From NCBI RefSeq assembly GCF_015163075.1, contig NZ_JADDXU010000005.1, positions 372,001-436,000 of the forward strand: a stretch of 64,000 nucleotides of DNA. Reading direction: 5' to 3'. The position numbers were made by a program, and so were the translations under genes. The DNA comes from Streptomyces justiciae. Its GTDB lineage: Bacteria > Actinomycetota > Actinomycetes > Streptomycetales > Streptomycetaceae. Positions 17,522 to 25,978 of the stretch are shown here, piece after piece; within the stretch, counting starts at the first letter, position 1; the number at the start of each line of letters is the position of its first letter. The notes below the pieces were generated by a model, which had not been told where the DNA came from, did no database searches, and was given only the letters and a program-made list of their open reading frames with translations.

Positions 17522-18333
17522 CCACGCATCCTGCGCGCCGGAGGGAAAGCCGCGACGACCATGGCTCTCGCGCACCCGAGCCGACCATGCCTCCCGCGCA
17601 CCTCGGAGAACCCGCGATGACCATGTATCCCGCGCACTCCGGGGCGCCTTCGACGGCCTCGATCTTCCGCACCGCGATGGGCCCCGCCTTCGACGGCCTC
17701 CACCCCCAGCTCCAGCGCCGCTTCTCCGTCGGCCTGGCCGGCGGCGAGGCCTGCACCGGCCGGGGTGTCATGGACCGCATCTGGCACGGCGGGGCCTTCG
17801 TGAAGCCGTTCCTCGCGCTCGGCACCACCCGCAACATCCTCGTCCCGCGCACCGGCCGCAACGTCCCCTTCGTCATCGAGAACGTGCCGTACACCGACAC
17901 CTACGGCCGTGAGACGGTGACCTTCGTGCGTACCTTCGACCTGCCCGGCCGCTCCCGCCGCTTCGACGCCCAGATGGTCCTGGGCCCCCGCGGCGACCGC
18001 GTCCTCGACTACCTCGGCACCCACCAGCACCTGGCCAGCGACCTGCACTTCCACGCCGAGCCCGACGGCTCGCTCCTCATCCGCTCCGGCGAACACCGGT
18101 TCCGGGAGGGCGTGGTGGACGTCCGGGTGCCCGAGCTGATCGGCGCCACGGCCGAGGTCCGGGAGTCCTTCGACGACCACTCCGGCCGCTTCCGTATCCG
18201 CGTCAGGGTCGTCAACAAGTACTTCGGGCCCCTCTTCGGCTACGAGGGTTCCTTCAAGGCGACGTACAGCGACATCCGTTCCTGCGGTGTCCGCCCCGGA
18301 CTGCGCCCGGTCCGCGAGGAGTCGCGCGCGTGA
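17518..18333 (+). CDS. DUF4166-family protein
   Basis: 271 residues if translation begins at the ATG overlapping the upstream stop (ATGA at 17518). The conserved part starts at about residue 48 (SIFRTAMGPAFDGLHPQLQRR) and runs to the end, as in DUF4166 proteins, which often lie beside SRPBCC or NAD-dependent epimerase genes. A second start at 17617 has the same preceding sequence (GGAGAACCCGCG) and would remove 33 poorly conserved residues. The stretch 17518-17640 consists of degenerate repeats of that start region. The true start is uncertain. Confidence 0.78.
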   Translation: MTTHPARRRESRDDHGSRAPEPTMPPAHLGEPAMTMYPAHSGAPSTASIFRTAMGPAFDGLHPQLQRRFSVGLAGGEACTGRGVMDRIWHGGAFVKPFLALGTTRNILVPRTGRNVPFVIENVPYTDTYGRETVTFVRTFDLPGRSRRFDAQMVLGPRGDRVLDYLGTHQHLASDLHFHAEPDGSLLIRSGEHRFREGVVDVRVPELIGATAEVRESFDDHSGRFRIRVRVVNKYFGPLFGYEGSFKATYSDIRSCGVRPGLRPVREESRA

Positions 18334-18980
18334 GTCCCGAGACCGCGAAGTCGCAGGAGACCAAGACCAAGTTGTTGGAGGGCGCCCTGCGGACCCTCGT
18401 CGACCAGGGCATCGCGAAGGCGTCGGCCCGCACGATCGCTTCGGCGGCCGGGGTCAACCAGGCCCTGGTCTTCTATCACTTCGGCTCGGTCGACGAACTC
18501 CTCGCGGCGGCCTGCCGGTACGGCGCCGAGCAGGCCGTGTCCCGCTACCGCCCCCGCTTCGACCAGGTGCGCTCGCTCTCCGAACTTCTCGTGGTGGGAC
18601 GGCAGATCCACGAGGAGGAGCGCTCCGGCGGCCATGTGGCCCTCCTCGGCCAGCTGCTGGCCGGCGCCCAGACCCACGAGAGCCTCGCGGCGGCCACGGC
18701 GGCAGGCCTCGAGTCCTGGATCACCGAGATCGAGAAGGTCCTCCGGAGGGTCCTCGCGGGCACCCCCTTCGAGGAGTTCACCGACCCGGCGGGCCTGGCG
18801 CGGGCGGTCGCCGCGTCCTTCGTCGGCATCGAGCTGTACGAGGGCGTGGACCTGCCGGGCGCGACGGCCGCGCTGGACGCGCTGGAGCAACTGGGCGTCC
18901 TGGTCGCCGCGTTGGAGGAGCTGGGCCCGGTGGCCCAGCGTGCGGTACGACTGCACCTGCGGCGCACGAACCGCCGTTGA
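18330..18980 (+). CDS. TetR-family repressor, likely of its own operon
   Basis: 216 residues. The N-terminal helix-turn-helix is clear at about 10-57 (LEGALRTLVDQGIAKASART and NQALVFYHFGSVDELLA). The start is a GTG overlapping the DUF4166 stop by 4 nt. The C-terminal part is the ligand-binding domain. As the last gene of an operon preceded by two perfect 18-bp palindromes, it most likely binds those palindromes. Confidence 0.9.
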   Translation: MSPETAKSQETKTKLLEGALRTLVDQGIAKASARTIASAAGVNQALVFYHFGSVDELLAAACRYGAEQAVSRYRPRFDQVRSLSELLVVGRQIHEEERSGGHVALLGQLLAGAQTHESLAAATAAGLESWITEIEKVLRRVLAGTPFEEFTDPAGLARAVAASFVGIELYEGVDLPGATAALDALEQLGVLVAALEELGPVAQRAVRLHLRRTNRR

Positions 18981-19011
18981 CCCGTAGGCCCCGCATATTC
19001 GAGAGGACCCC

Positions 19012-19920
19012 ATGTCCGACGACGGCCTGTACGAGATCCTGGACGACCGCTTCCGCACCGGGCGTTGCACGCTCGGCGACAGCAGGCTGGAGGTGCTGTA
19101 CGACGACTGCCGCTGGGCCGAGGGACCGCTGTACCTGCCCGCGTGGCGGCAGTTGATCTGGAGTGACATCCCCAACGACCGCATCCTGCGCTGGGACGAG
19201 GCCACCGGGAGCGTCGGCGTCTTCCGCACCCCGGCCGGATACAGCAACGGCAACACCCTCGACCGGCAAGGGCGGTTGGTGACCTGCGAGCAGGGCAACC
19301 GCCGGGTCACCCGCACCGAGCCGGACGGCACGGTCACCGTCCTGGCCACCCACTACGCCGGCAAGCGCCTCAACTCCCCGAACGACTCCGTCGTCCGTTC
19401 CGACGGCACGATCTGGTTCTCCGACCCGGACTTCGGCATCCTCACCGACTACGAGGGCCATCGCGCCGAGTCCGAGATCGGCGCGTGCAACGTCTACCGC
19501 ATCGACCCGGTGACGGGGGAGGTGCACCTCGCCGCCGAAGGCTTCGACGGCCCCAACGGCGTCATCCTCTCCCCGGACGAGCGGCGGCTGTACGTCTCCG
19601 ACTCCCGGGCCGCCCGCATCCATGTCTACGACGTCCACGACGACGGCACGCTGACCGGCGGCAAGGTCTTCGCCGAGGCCCGGCAGGGCGTGCACTTCGA
19701 CAACATCCGCCTCGACGACCAGGGCCGGCTGTGGGCCGCCGCCCTCGCCGACGGAGTCCACTGCTACGACCCCGACGGCACCCTCATCGGCCGCCTCCGG
19801 GTGCCCGAGCCGGTCGCCAACATCGCCTTCGGCGGGCCGAGGAACAACCGCCTGTTCATCGCCGCCACCACCTCGCTGTACTCGCTGGTGATGTCCGTGA
19901 CAGGGGCCCCGCGCCTCTGA
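19012..19920 (+). CDS. SMP-30/gluconolactonase-family hydrolase
   Basis: 302 residues with the six-bladed propeller motifs of the SMP-30/LRE family: WAEGPLYLP near 30-45, NGNTLDRQGRLVTCEQ, LNSPNDSVVRSDGTIWFSDP and GPNGVILSPDE. Metal ligands in the family come from such Glu and Asn/Asp residues (Glu in AEGP, Asn in SPND, Asp in the YVSDS strand). It probably hydrolyses a sugar or other lactone; the substrate is unknown. It follows the TetR operon by 31 bp and precedes cslA by 104 bp. Confidence 0.88.
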   Translation: MSDDGLYEILDDRFRTGRCTLGDSRLEVLYDDCRWAEGPLYLPAWRQLIWSDIPNDRILRWDEATGSVGVFRTPAGYSNGNTLDRQGRLVTCEQGNRRVTRTEPDGTVTVLATHYAGKRLNSPNDSVVRSDGTIWFSDPDFGILTDYEGHRAESEIGACNVYRIDPVTGEVHLAAEGFDGPNGVILSPDERRLYVSDSRAARIHVYDVHDDGTLTGGKVFAEARQGVHFDNIRLDDQGRLWAAALADGVHCYDPDGTLIGRLRVPEPVANIAFGGPRNNRLFIAATTSLYSLVMSVTGAPRL

Positions 19921-20024
19921 GTCCACGGTCGCCCGGCTGGACCCTCCCAGTTCGACACACCCAGGAAACTCCACTTTTGTGTCCATATCGGGCATATCGG
20001 ATGTTTCGATCACTGGAGGGCGCT

Positions 20025-21791
20025 GTGCGGCCGGAGGGCTACGACTACGACACCTACAGCCGACTGGCCGGACCGCTGACGGAGCCGTCCGGCTCGTCGT
20101 ACCGGGTGCAGTACACCTCACTCCTCGCCGGCGAACCCCACCGAATACGCGCCATCCTGCTGATGTCCCTCGCACCGGTGCTCACCGGCGCCCTGCTGGT
20201 CTATCTCGTCTGGCCGACCCACTGGGTCGAGCGCGAGGGCGGCGACGCGTGGATGGTCTGGCTCGACATCACGATGCTCATAGCCATCGGGCTGATCGAG
20301 CTGTTCATGGTCGTCAACGTGGCCTCCGTGGCCCACGCGACCCTCGTCGCCCGCGACCCCGTCCCCGTCACCCCCGAACCCGGCACCCGCGTCGCCTTCC
20401 TCACGACGTACGTCCCCGGCAAGGAACCCCTCTCGATGGTCCGCGCCACCCTCGAAGGCGCCACGAAGGTCACCCACGACGGCCCGCTCGACGTCTGGCT
20501 CCTCGACGAAGGGGACGACGAAAAGGCGAAGGCCCTGTGCGCGGAGCTCGGCGTCCGGCACTTCACCCGGCACGGCGTCCCGGAGTGGAACCGCCCCAAG
20601 GGCGTCCACAAGGCCCGCACCAAGCACGGCAACTACAACGCGTGGATCGCCATGCACGGCGACGACTACGAGTTCTTCGCCTCGGTCGACACCGACCACG
20701 TCCCGCTCCCCGACTTCCTCGAGCGGATGATGGGTTACTTCCGGGACCCGGACGTCTCCTTCGTCGTCGGCCCGCAGGTGTACGGCAACTACCACAACCC
20801 CGTCACCAAGGCCGCCGAGTCGCAGCAGTTCCTCTTCCACGCGCTGATCCAGCGGGCCGGCAACCGCTACCGCTCACCCATGTTCGTCGGCACCAACAAC
20901 GTCGTACGCATCGCCGCCGTCAAGCAGATCGGCGGCCTGTACGACTCCATCACCGAGGACATGGCCACCGGCTTCGAACTGCACCGGCACCGCAACCCGA
21001 AGACCCATCACCACTGGCGGTCCGTCTACACCCCCGACGTGCTCGCGGTCGGCGAGGGACCGGCCTCCTGGACCGACTTCTTCACCCAGCAGATGCGCTG
21101 GTCGAGGGGGACGTACGAGACGCTCTTCAAGCAGTACTGGAAGGCGCCGTTCACCATGCCTCCGGGGCGGCTGTTCTCGTACACGCTGATGCTCGTCTAC
21201 TACCCGATGACGGCCGTCAACTGGCTCCTGGGCATCCTGAGCTGCTTCCTCTTCCTCTGGTTCGGCGCGTCCGGCACCCAGGTCGCCGCCTCCGTCTGGC
21301 TGATGCTCTACAGCGACGCGGCCGCCCTCCAGATCGGCCTCTACCTGTGGAACCGCCGCCACAACGTCTCCCCGCACGAACCCGAGGGCTCCGGCGGCCT
21401 CGCGGGCATGGCGATGTCGGCGCTCTCGGCGCCCATCTACCTCAAGTCCTTCGGCGCCGCCCTCCTCCGCCGCCCCAGCCGCTTCGTCGTCACCCCCAAG
21501 GGCGGGGACGCCAGCCCGGACCGGCTCCTCACCTTCCGCATCCATCTCTTCTGGGCGGTCCTCCTCGGGACCTCGCTGGCCGCCTCGGTCGTCCTCGACC
21601 ACACCCATGTGGCCATGCGCACCTGGGCGGTCCTGGCGATGGCCATCTCGCTGGCCCCGGTGGCGATATGGGCGGCCACGACGCTCAAGGAGCGCAGGGA
21701 GCGGCAGTCGCTGCGCGCGACCGCACGAGTCGTCGACGGCAGCGAACCCGCCCTCGCCGCCACCTCCAGCACCACGACAGGAGGCAACTAG
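20025..21791 (+). CDS. cslA: CslA-type family 2 glycosyltransferase (cellulose synthase-like)
   Basis: 588 residues from the GTG at 20025, which follows GGAGGG; a frame-extending ATG at 20001 lacks a ribosome-binding site. Membrane segments are at about 42-63 and 80-105 and again beyond 380. GT2 motifs are intact: Asp161 (VWLLDEGDD), DTD at 222-224, TED at 310-312 and QQMRW at 355-359. CslA makes a beta-glucan at hyphal tips in Streptomyces and works with GlxA. Three bases separate it from the glxA gene. In S. coelicolor the known cslA-glxA pair is at SCO2836-2837 as I recall, so this copy could be a second or moved locus. Confidence 0.92.
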   Translation: MRPEGYDYDTYSRLAGPLTEPSGSSYRVQYTSLLAGEPHRIRAILLMSLAPVLTGALLVYLVWPTHWVEREGGDAWMVWLDITMLIAIGLIELFMVVNVASVAHATLVARDPVPVTPEPGTRVAFLTTYVPGKEPLSMVRATLEGATKVTHDGPLDVWLLDEGDDEKAKALCAELGVRHFTRHGVPEWNRPKGVHKARTKHGNYNAWIAMHGDDYEFFASVDTDHVPLPDFLERMMGYFRDPDVSFVVGPQVYGNYHNPVTKAAESQQFLFHALIQRAGNRYRSPMFVGTNNVVRIAAVKQIGGLYDSITEDMATGFELHRHRNPKTHHHWRSVYTPDVLAVGEGPASWTDFFTQQMRWSRGTYETLFKQYWKAPFTMPPGRLFSYTLMLVYYPMTAVNWLLGILSCFLFLWFGASGTQVAASVWLMLYSDAAALQIGLYLWNRRHNVSPHEPEGSGGLAGMAMSALSAPIYLKSFGAALLRRPSRFVVTPKGGDASPDRLLTFRIHLFWAVLLGTSLAASVVLDHTHVAMRTWAVLAMAISLAPVAIWAATTLKERRERQSLRATARVVDGSEPALAATSSTTTGGN

Positions 21792-21794
21792 GCC

Positions 21795-23750
21795 ATGGCC
21801 TACCAGCCGTCCCAGAAGACCAAGAAGACCGTCCTCGGCATCGGCGGCATCGCCATCCTCGCCGGCCTCAACGCCCCGGCCGCGCTGGACTTCGCGGGGA
21901 AGCAGTACAACGCGTACAAGATCGCCCAGCCCGAGTACCAGGCGAAGTACGGGAGTTGGGACACCGTCGACATCCCGGAGCAGTACCGCACCAACGCCAT
22001 CCACGCGGCCCTGCTGCACACCGGCAAGGTGCTGATCGTCGCGGGCTCCGGCAACGAGCAGAAGAAATTCGACGAGGGCTCCTTCGACACGATCCTGTGG
22101 GACCCGAAGACGGACACCTTCAAGAAGATCCCGACGCCCGACGATTTCTTCTGCTCCGGCCACGCCCAACTCCCCGACGGCCGCCTGCTGGTGGCCGGCG
22201 GCACCGCCCGCTACGAACTCCTCGACGGCGAGATCGACCGGGCCGGCGGCGGCATGCGGGTGAAGAACGAGAACCCCGACAAGGCGATGGTCCTGAAGAA
22301 GGGCACCCGCTTCCGCTCGCCCGCCGGGGTCGAGTACGTCACCAAGTTCGACGTCACCGTGCCGAAGGCACAGAAGAAGTTCAAGATCACGTACAACGCC
22401 GCCGGTGTGATGCAGCCCTGGCAGACGAAGGTGTCGGCGAGCGAGGCCCGCGTCTTCGTCGAGGCCGTCGAGAAGGGCCCGATGTCGGTCACCGAGAAGC
22501 AGGCGCAGTACGAGGTCGTCGGCCTGAAGGGCGAGGACGCCGACAACGTCTACGGCCTGTCAGAGAAGATCACCCTCGACAAGCAGGACTTCCAGGGCAT
22601 CCGTGCCGCCTACGAGTTCGACCCGATCGCCGAGCGGTACATCCCCGTCGACCCGATGGACAAGGCGCGTTGGTACCCGACCCTCGTCGGCCTCGACGAC
22701 GGCCGCGTCCTCGCGGTCTCCGGCCTGGACGACGTCGGCGTGATCGACCCGGGCGACAACGAGATCTACGACCCGAAGACCAAGAAGTGGTCCCGCGGCC
22801 CCAAGCGGTACTTCCCGACCTACCCCGCGCTCTTCCTCACCAAGGGCGGCAAGCTCTTCTACCCGGCCTCCAACGCCGGTTACGGACCTGCCGACATGGG
22901 CCGCGAGCCCGGCCTGTGGGACCTGAAGACCAACACCTTCGAGAAGATCCCGGGCCTGCGCGACCCCGACGAGACGGAGACCTCGGCCTCCCTGCTGCTG
23001 CCGCCCGCGCAGGACCAGAAGGTGATGATCCTCGGCGGCGGAGGCGTCGGCGAGTCCAAGAAGTCGACCCCGCGCACCGCGGTCGTCGACCTCAAGGCGG
23101 ACAACCCCGTCTTCAAGGACGGCCCCAACCTCCCCCAGGGGACTCGGTACCTGAACAGCGTGATCATGCCGGACGACACCGTCTTCACCTCCAACGGCTC
23201 CGAGGACTACCGCGGCCGCAGCGCCAGCAACATCCTCAAGGCGCAGTTCTACGACCCCAAGGACAACGTCTTCCGCGAGGCCGCGGCCCCGACGGTCGGC
23301 CGCAACTACCACTCCGAGGCACTGCTGTTGCCCGACGGCAGGGTCGCCACCTTCGGCTCCGACCCGCTCTTCGACGACCAGCAGAACACCAAGCTCGGCC
23401 ACTTCGAGCAGCGGATGGAGGTCTTCACCCCGCCCGCCCTGCACCGCAACTCCGCCAACCGGCCGGTGCTGATGGACGGTCCGGAAGTCCTCGCCAAGAA
23501 CCATCGCGCGACCTACCGCACCGACCACCCCGACCGGATCGTCAAGGCCCGCCTGATGCGGCCGAGCGCGGTCACCCACACCACCGACGTCGAGCAGCGC
23601 TCCATCGAACTGGGCCTGACCAAGGACGCCGACTCGGTGACGGTCGAGGTGCCCAAGGACCCGACCCTGGTCCCGCCGGGCTGGTACATGCTGTTCGTGA
23701 CGGACGCCGACGGCACTCCGTCGGAGGCGAAGTGGATCCAGGTGAAGTGA
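21795..23750 (+). CDS. glxA: GlxA-type radical copper oxidase
   Basis: 651 residues. A single N-terminal membrane helix (about 10-32) anchors it outside the membrane; kelch/propeller blades follow, then a C-terminal immunoglobulin-like domain (DUF1929, about 550-650). Cys120 (DDFFCSGHAQ) sits where the Cys of the Tyr-Cys cofactor is in GlxA of S. lividans (Cys121 from memory). The gene is coupled to cslA (AGGAGG before the ATG). GlxA oxidises a hydroxyl group on the glycan made by CslA and is needed for normal aerial hyphae. Confidence 0.93.
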   Translation: MAYQPSQKTKKTVLGIGGIAILAGLNAPAALDFAGKQYNAYKIAQPEYQAKYGSWDTVDIPEQYRTNAIHAALLHTGKVLIVAGSGNEQKKFDEGSFDTILWDPKTDTFKKIPTPDDFFCSGHAQLPDGRLLVAGGTARYELLDGEIDRAGGGMRVKNENPDKAMVLKKGTRFRSPAGVEYVTKFDVTVPKAQKKFKITYNAAGVMQPWQTKVSASEARVFVEAVEKGPMSVTEKQAQYEVVGLKGEDADNVYGLSEKITLDKQDFQGIRAAYEFDPIAERYIPVDPMDKARWYPTLVGLDDGRVLAVSGLDDVGVIDPGDNEIYDPKTKKWSRGPKRYFPTYPALFLTKGGKLFYPASNAGYGPADMGREPGLWDLKTNTFEKIPGLRDPDETETSASLLLPPAQDQKVMILGGGGVGESKKSTPRTAVVDLKADNPVFKDGPNLPQGTRYLNSVIMPDDTVFTSNGSEDYRGRSASNILKAQFYDPKDNVFREAAAPTVGRNYHSEALLLPDGRVATFGSDPLFDDQQNTKLGHFEQRMEVFTPPALHRNSANRPVLMDGPEVLAKNHRATYRTDHPDRIVKARLMRPSAVTHTTDVEQRSIELGLTKDADSVTVEVPKDPTLVPPGWYMLFVTDADGTPSEAKWIQVK

Positions 23751-23762
23751 CGTACAAGTGAC

Positions 23763-24764
23763 CTACGAGCCCTGGGCGTTGCGCGCCAGGCCCAGGGCGT
23801 ACTCCGGCCACCACTGACCGGCGTTCGGACCACCCTCGCAGGTGCCGTCCGACTCGCCCGGCCGCTTGACCCAGAGGTAGGCGTCGAGTGCGGGATCGTC
23901 CGTCTTCGTGGTCGGCCGGGTGCCCAGGGCCCTGCCGGGCGGGTTGCACCACGCCCCCGGCAGCGGCCCGTTGCCGTTGCGGCTGGAGTCGATGACGAAG
24001 TGCTTGCCGCCGAGTTCCTCGGACAACTGGAGGCCGTACTTCTTGGTGACGGCGTCCGTCTGGAAGTTGGAGACGTTGAGCGAGAACCCGTCCGCCTGCT
24101 CCACCCCGGCCCGCTTCAGCGGTTCGACCAGCTTCCCCGGGTCCTTGATCCAGGACGGGTTGCCCGCGTCCAGGTACACCTTCGTGTTCGGCTGCTGCTT
24201 GAGCCGGTCGATCGCCTCGCCCAGCAACTGCTCGCGCTCCGCGTGGTACTCGCCGGGCGTGCACCCGTCCACGATGTGCGCGACGGCATCCGGCTCCAGC
24301 ACGACCAGCGCCTTCGCGTCACCGAGCGCGTCGGCGAACTTCCCGATCCAGTCCCGGTACGTGCCCGCGTCGGCGGCCCCGCCCGCCGAGTGCTGGCCGC
24401 AGTCCCGGTGCGGGATGTTGTACGCCACGAAGAGTGCCGTACGGTCCGCCGTCTTCGCCGCCGCGGTCGCCGCCCGCACGGTCGGGCCGGGGTCGATCTC
24501 GCCGGCCGGCCACAGCGCGGCGGGCTGATCGGCGATCTTCTGGAGCAGCGCCGCGTCCGCCGTACGTCCCTCCCGCCGCCACAGCTCGATCTGCTCGGCG
24601 GCGGGGCTGGCCGGGTCCACCCAGAACGGTGAGTTCGGGTCCGGGCTGACGTTCGCGCTGGCCGCACCGGCGACGGAGGCCTCGTCGAGGTCGGAGGCGG
24701 ATGAGCAGCCGGTGGTGAGGGTGAGGAGGGTGAGGGCGGCGAGGGTGTGGGTCAGCCGGGGCAT
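23763..24764 (-). CDS. Glycoside hydrolase family 6 lipoprotein (CslZ-like)
   Basis: 333 residues from the ATG at 24764. The lipobox LTTGC is near residue 20, then a linker and a GH6 domain: FVAYNIPHRDCGQ, VLEPDAVAH (probable catalytic Asp), YLDAGNPSW, NVSNFQ, FVIDSSRNG and YLWVKRPGESDG. It is convergent with glxA, 12 bp apart. A GH6 gene accompanies cslA-glxA elsewhere in Streptomyces (cslZ), so it probably trims or releases the glycan made by CslA. Three GGTGAC/GTCACC half-sites at 24783-24810, upstream of the start, may be an operator. Confidence 0.9.
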   Translation of the reverse strand: MPRLTHTLAALTLLTLTTGCSSASDLDEASVAGAASANVSPDPNSPFWVDPASPAAEQIELWRREGRTADAALLQKIADQPAALWPAGEIDPGPTVRAATAAAKTADRTALFVAYNIPHRDCGQHSAGGAADAGTYRDWIGKFADALGDAKALVVLEPDAVAHIVDGCTPGEYHAEREQLLGEAIDRLKQQPNTKVYLDAGNPSWIKDPGKLVEPLKRAGVEQADGFSLNVSNFQTDAVTKKYGLQLSEELGGKHFVIDSSRNGNGPLPGAWCNPPGRALGTRPTTKTDDPALDAYLWVKRPGESDGTCEGGPNAGQWWPEYALGLARNAQGS

Positions 24765-24917
24765 GCTGCTCCCTTGCGCGAGGGTGACTTTTTGGTGACG
24801 GTTTGTCACCCATCGTTACATGTGGGGTGGGTTTGGCCTCGACTAAGAGCTTGGCTCGGGGGCTGGTGTGTCGTGTGCGGGCGCGTGGGTGGCTGGTCGC
24901 GCAGTTCCCCGCGCCCC

Positions 24918-25898
24918 TTAGGGCGTTGTCGTGAGGGCGATTCCTAGGGGGGTTCGTTCGTACAGGACCTGGTGGCCGTAGCGGCGTGATGTGAGCAGGC
25001 CCGAGTCGCGGAGGACGGTCAGATGTGCTGACACCGACGACTTGGCCAGGGCCAGGCGGTGGGCGAGGGACGTGGTTGTGGCGGGCTCGTCGAGGGCGGT
25101 CAGGACCGCTGCTCGGCCGCGGCCCAGGAGTCGTACGAGCGCGTCCGGCGTGCGGTCGGCGGGCTCCGTCCACAGGCCGCCGATGCCGCGTGCCGGGTAG
25201 ACCAGCATCGGCTGCCAGGGCGGGTCGAAGCCGCTCACCACGTCCGGCCAGACGAAGACGCTGGGCATCAGGACCAGGCCCTGCCCGGCCAGGTGCCGCT
25301 CGTGCCGGCCGTTGCTCTCGACGGTCAGCGTGCCCGCGTCCCAGCCGCAGCGCCGGTTGATCTCCGGCAGCAGCCCGCCGAGTCCCACCTCGGCCAGCCG
25401 CCGTGAGTGGAACGCCACGTCCGCCTCCAGCAGGGCGCGCAGCCGGGGCCAGTCCGGTTCGATGAGCCGGTGCCAGGCCTCCTCCATGGCGTCCGCCAAC
25501 TCCCGCACCATCCGCGCCGGATCGGCCAGCCAGGCCCGGCCGTACGACGACTCCAGCGCGCCCGGTGTGTCCGCGAGCGACTTGGCGGTGTCCTCCCGGG
25601 CCGCCTCGGGATCGGCGGCGCGGACCGCGGCGATCTCCTCCTCGAAGGTGACGGCCGCCCCGCCCGGCGGCGGGCAGAGCCAGTCGGGGGAGTGTCCCCG
25701 GCGCGGCATCAGCAGCCAGAGCGGGGTGAGGTCGAGGGTGGCGGCGGCGTCGCGGATGCGCCGCAGCCAGGGCGCGTGATAGCCGTGCCGGTCGGGCCGC
25801 TTGAGGGTACGGACCGCGTCCTGCGTCTCCCACAGCGGCGACACGGCGAAGCGGCAGCGGAGGAAGTCGTCCTCCCCGAAGTGCAGTCGCGACGGCAT
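24918..25898 (-). CDS. ArsR-family regulator with a DUF5937-like N-terminal domain
   Basis: 326 residues from the ATG at 25898. The first 240 residues form a domain typical of actinobacterial DUF5937 regulators (VRTLKRPDRHGYHAPWLRRI, FVWPDVVSGFDPPWQPMLVYPARG); the last 80 are an ArsR-type winged helix (RAAVLTALDEPATTTSLAHRLALAKSSVSAHL). It is divergent from an MFS transporter gene, 80 bp apart, so it probably represses that gene and itself. No cysteine metal site of the ArsR type is seen, so the inducer is unlikely to be a metal. Confidence 0.85.
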   Translation of the reverse strand: MPSRLHFGEDDFLRCRFAVSPLWETQDAVRTLKRPDRHGYHAPWLRRIRDAAATLDLTPLWLLMPRRGHSPDWLCPPPGGAAVTFEEEIAAVRAADPEAAREDTAKSLADTPGALESSYGRAWLADPARMVRELADAMEEAWHRLIEPDWPRLRALLEADVAFHSRRLAEVGLGGLLPEINRRCGWDAGTLTVESNGRHERHLAGQGLVLMPSVFVWPDVVSGFDPPWQPMLVYPARGIGGLWTEPADRTPDALVRLLGRGRAAVLTALDEPATTTSLAHRLALAKSSVSAHLTVLRDSGLLTSRRYGHQVLYERTPLGIALTTTP

Positions 25899-25978
25899 GA
25901 GGCCTCTCTGGGTTCCGGAAGATTCGGCTGGCACCGAAACTCTAGGGCGCGGGAGTGAGGGAGGGCCACGCTCTGCCC

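Noticed and set aside
19979..23761. A 1260-residue plus-strand frame across cslA and glxA
   Set aside because: It is a different-frame shadow, Arg/Pro-rich, while the cslA and glxA frames carry complete family motifs.
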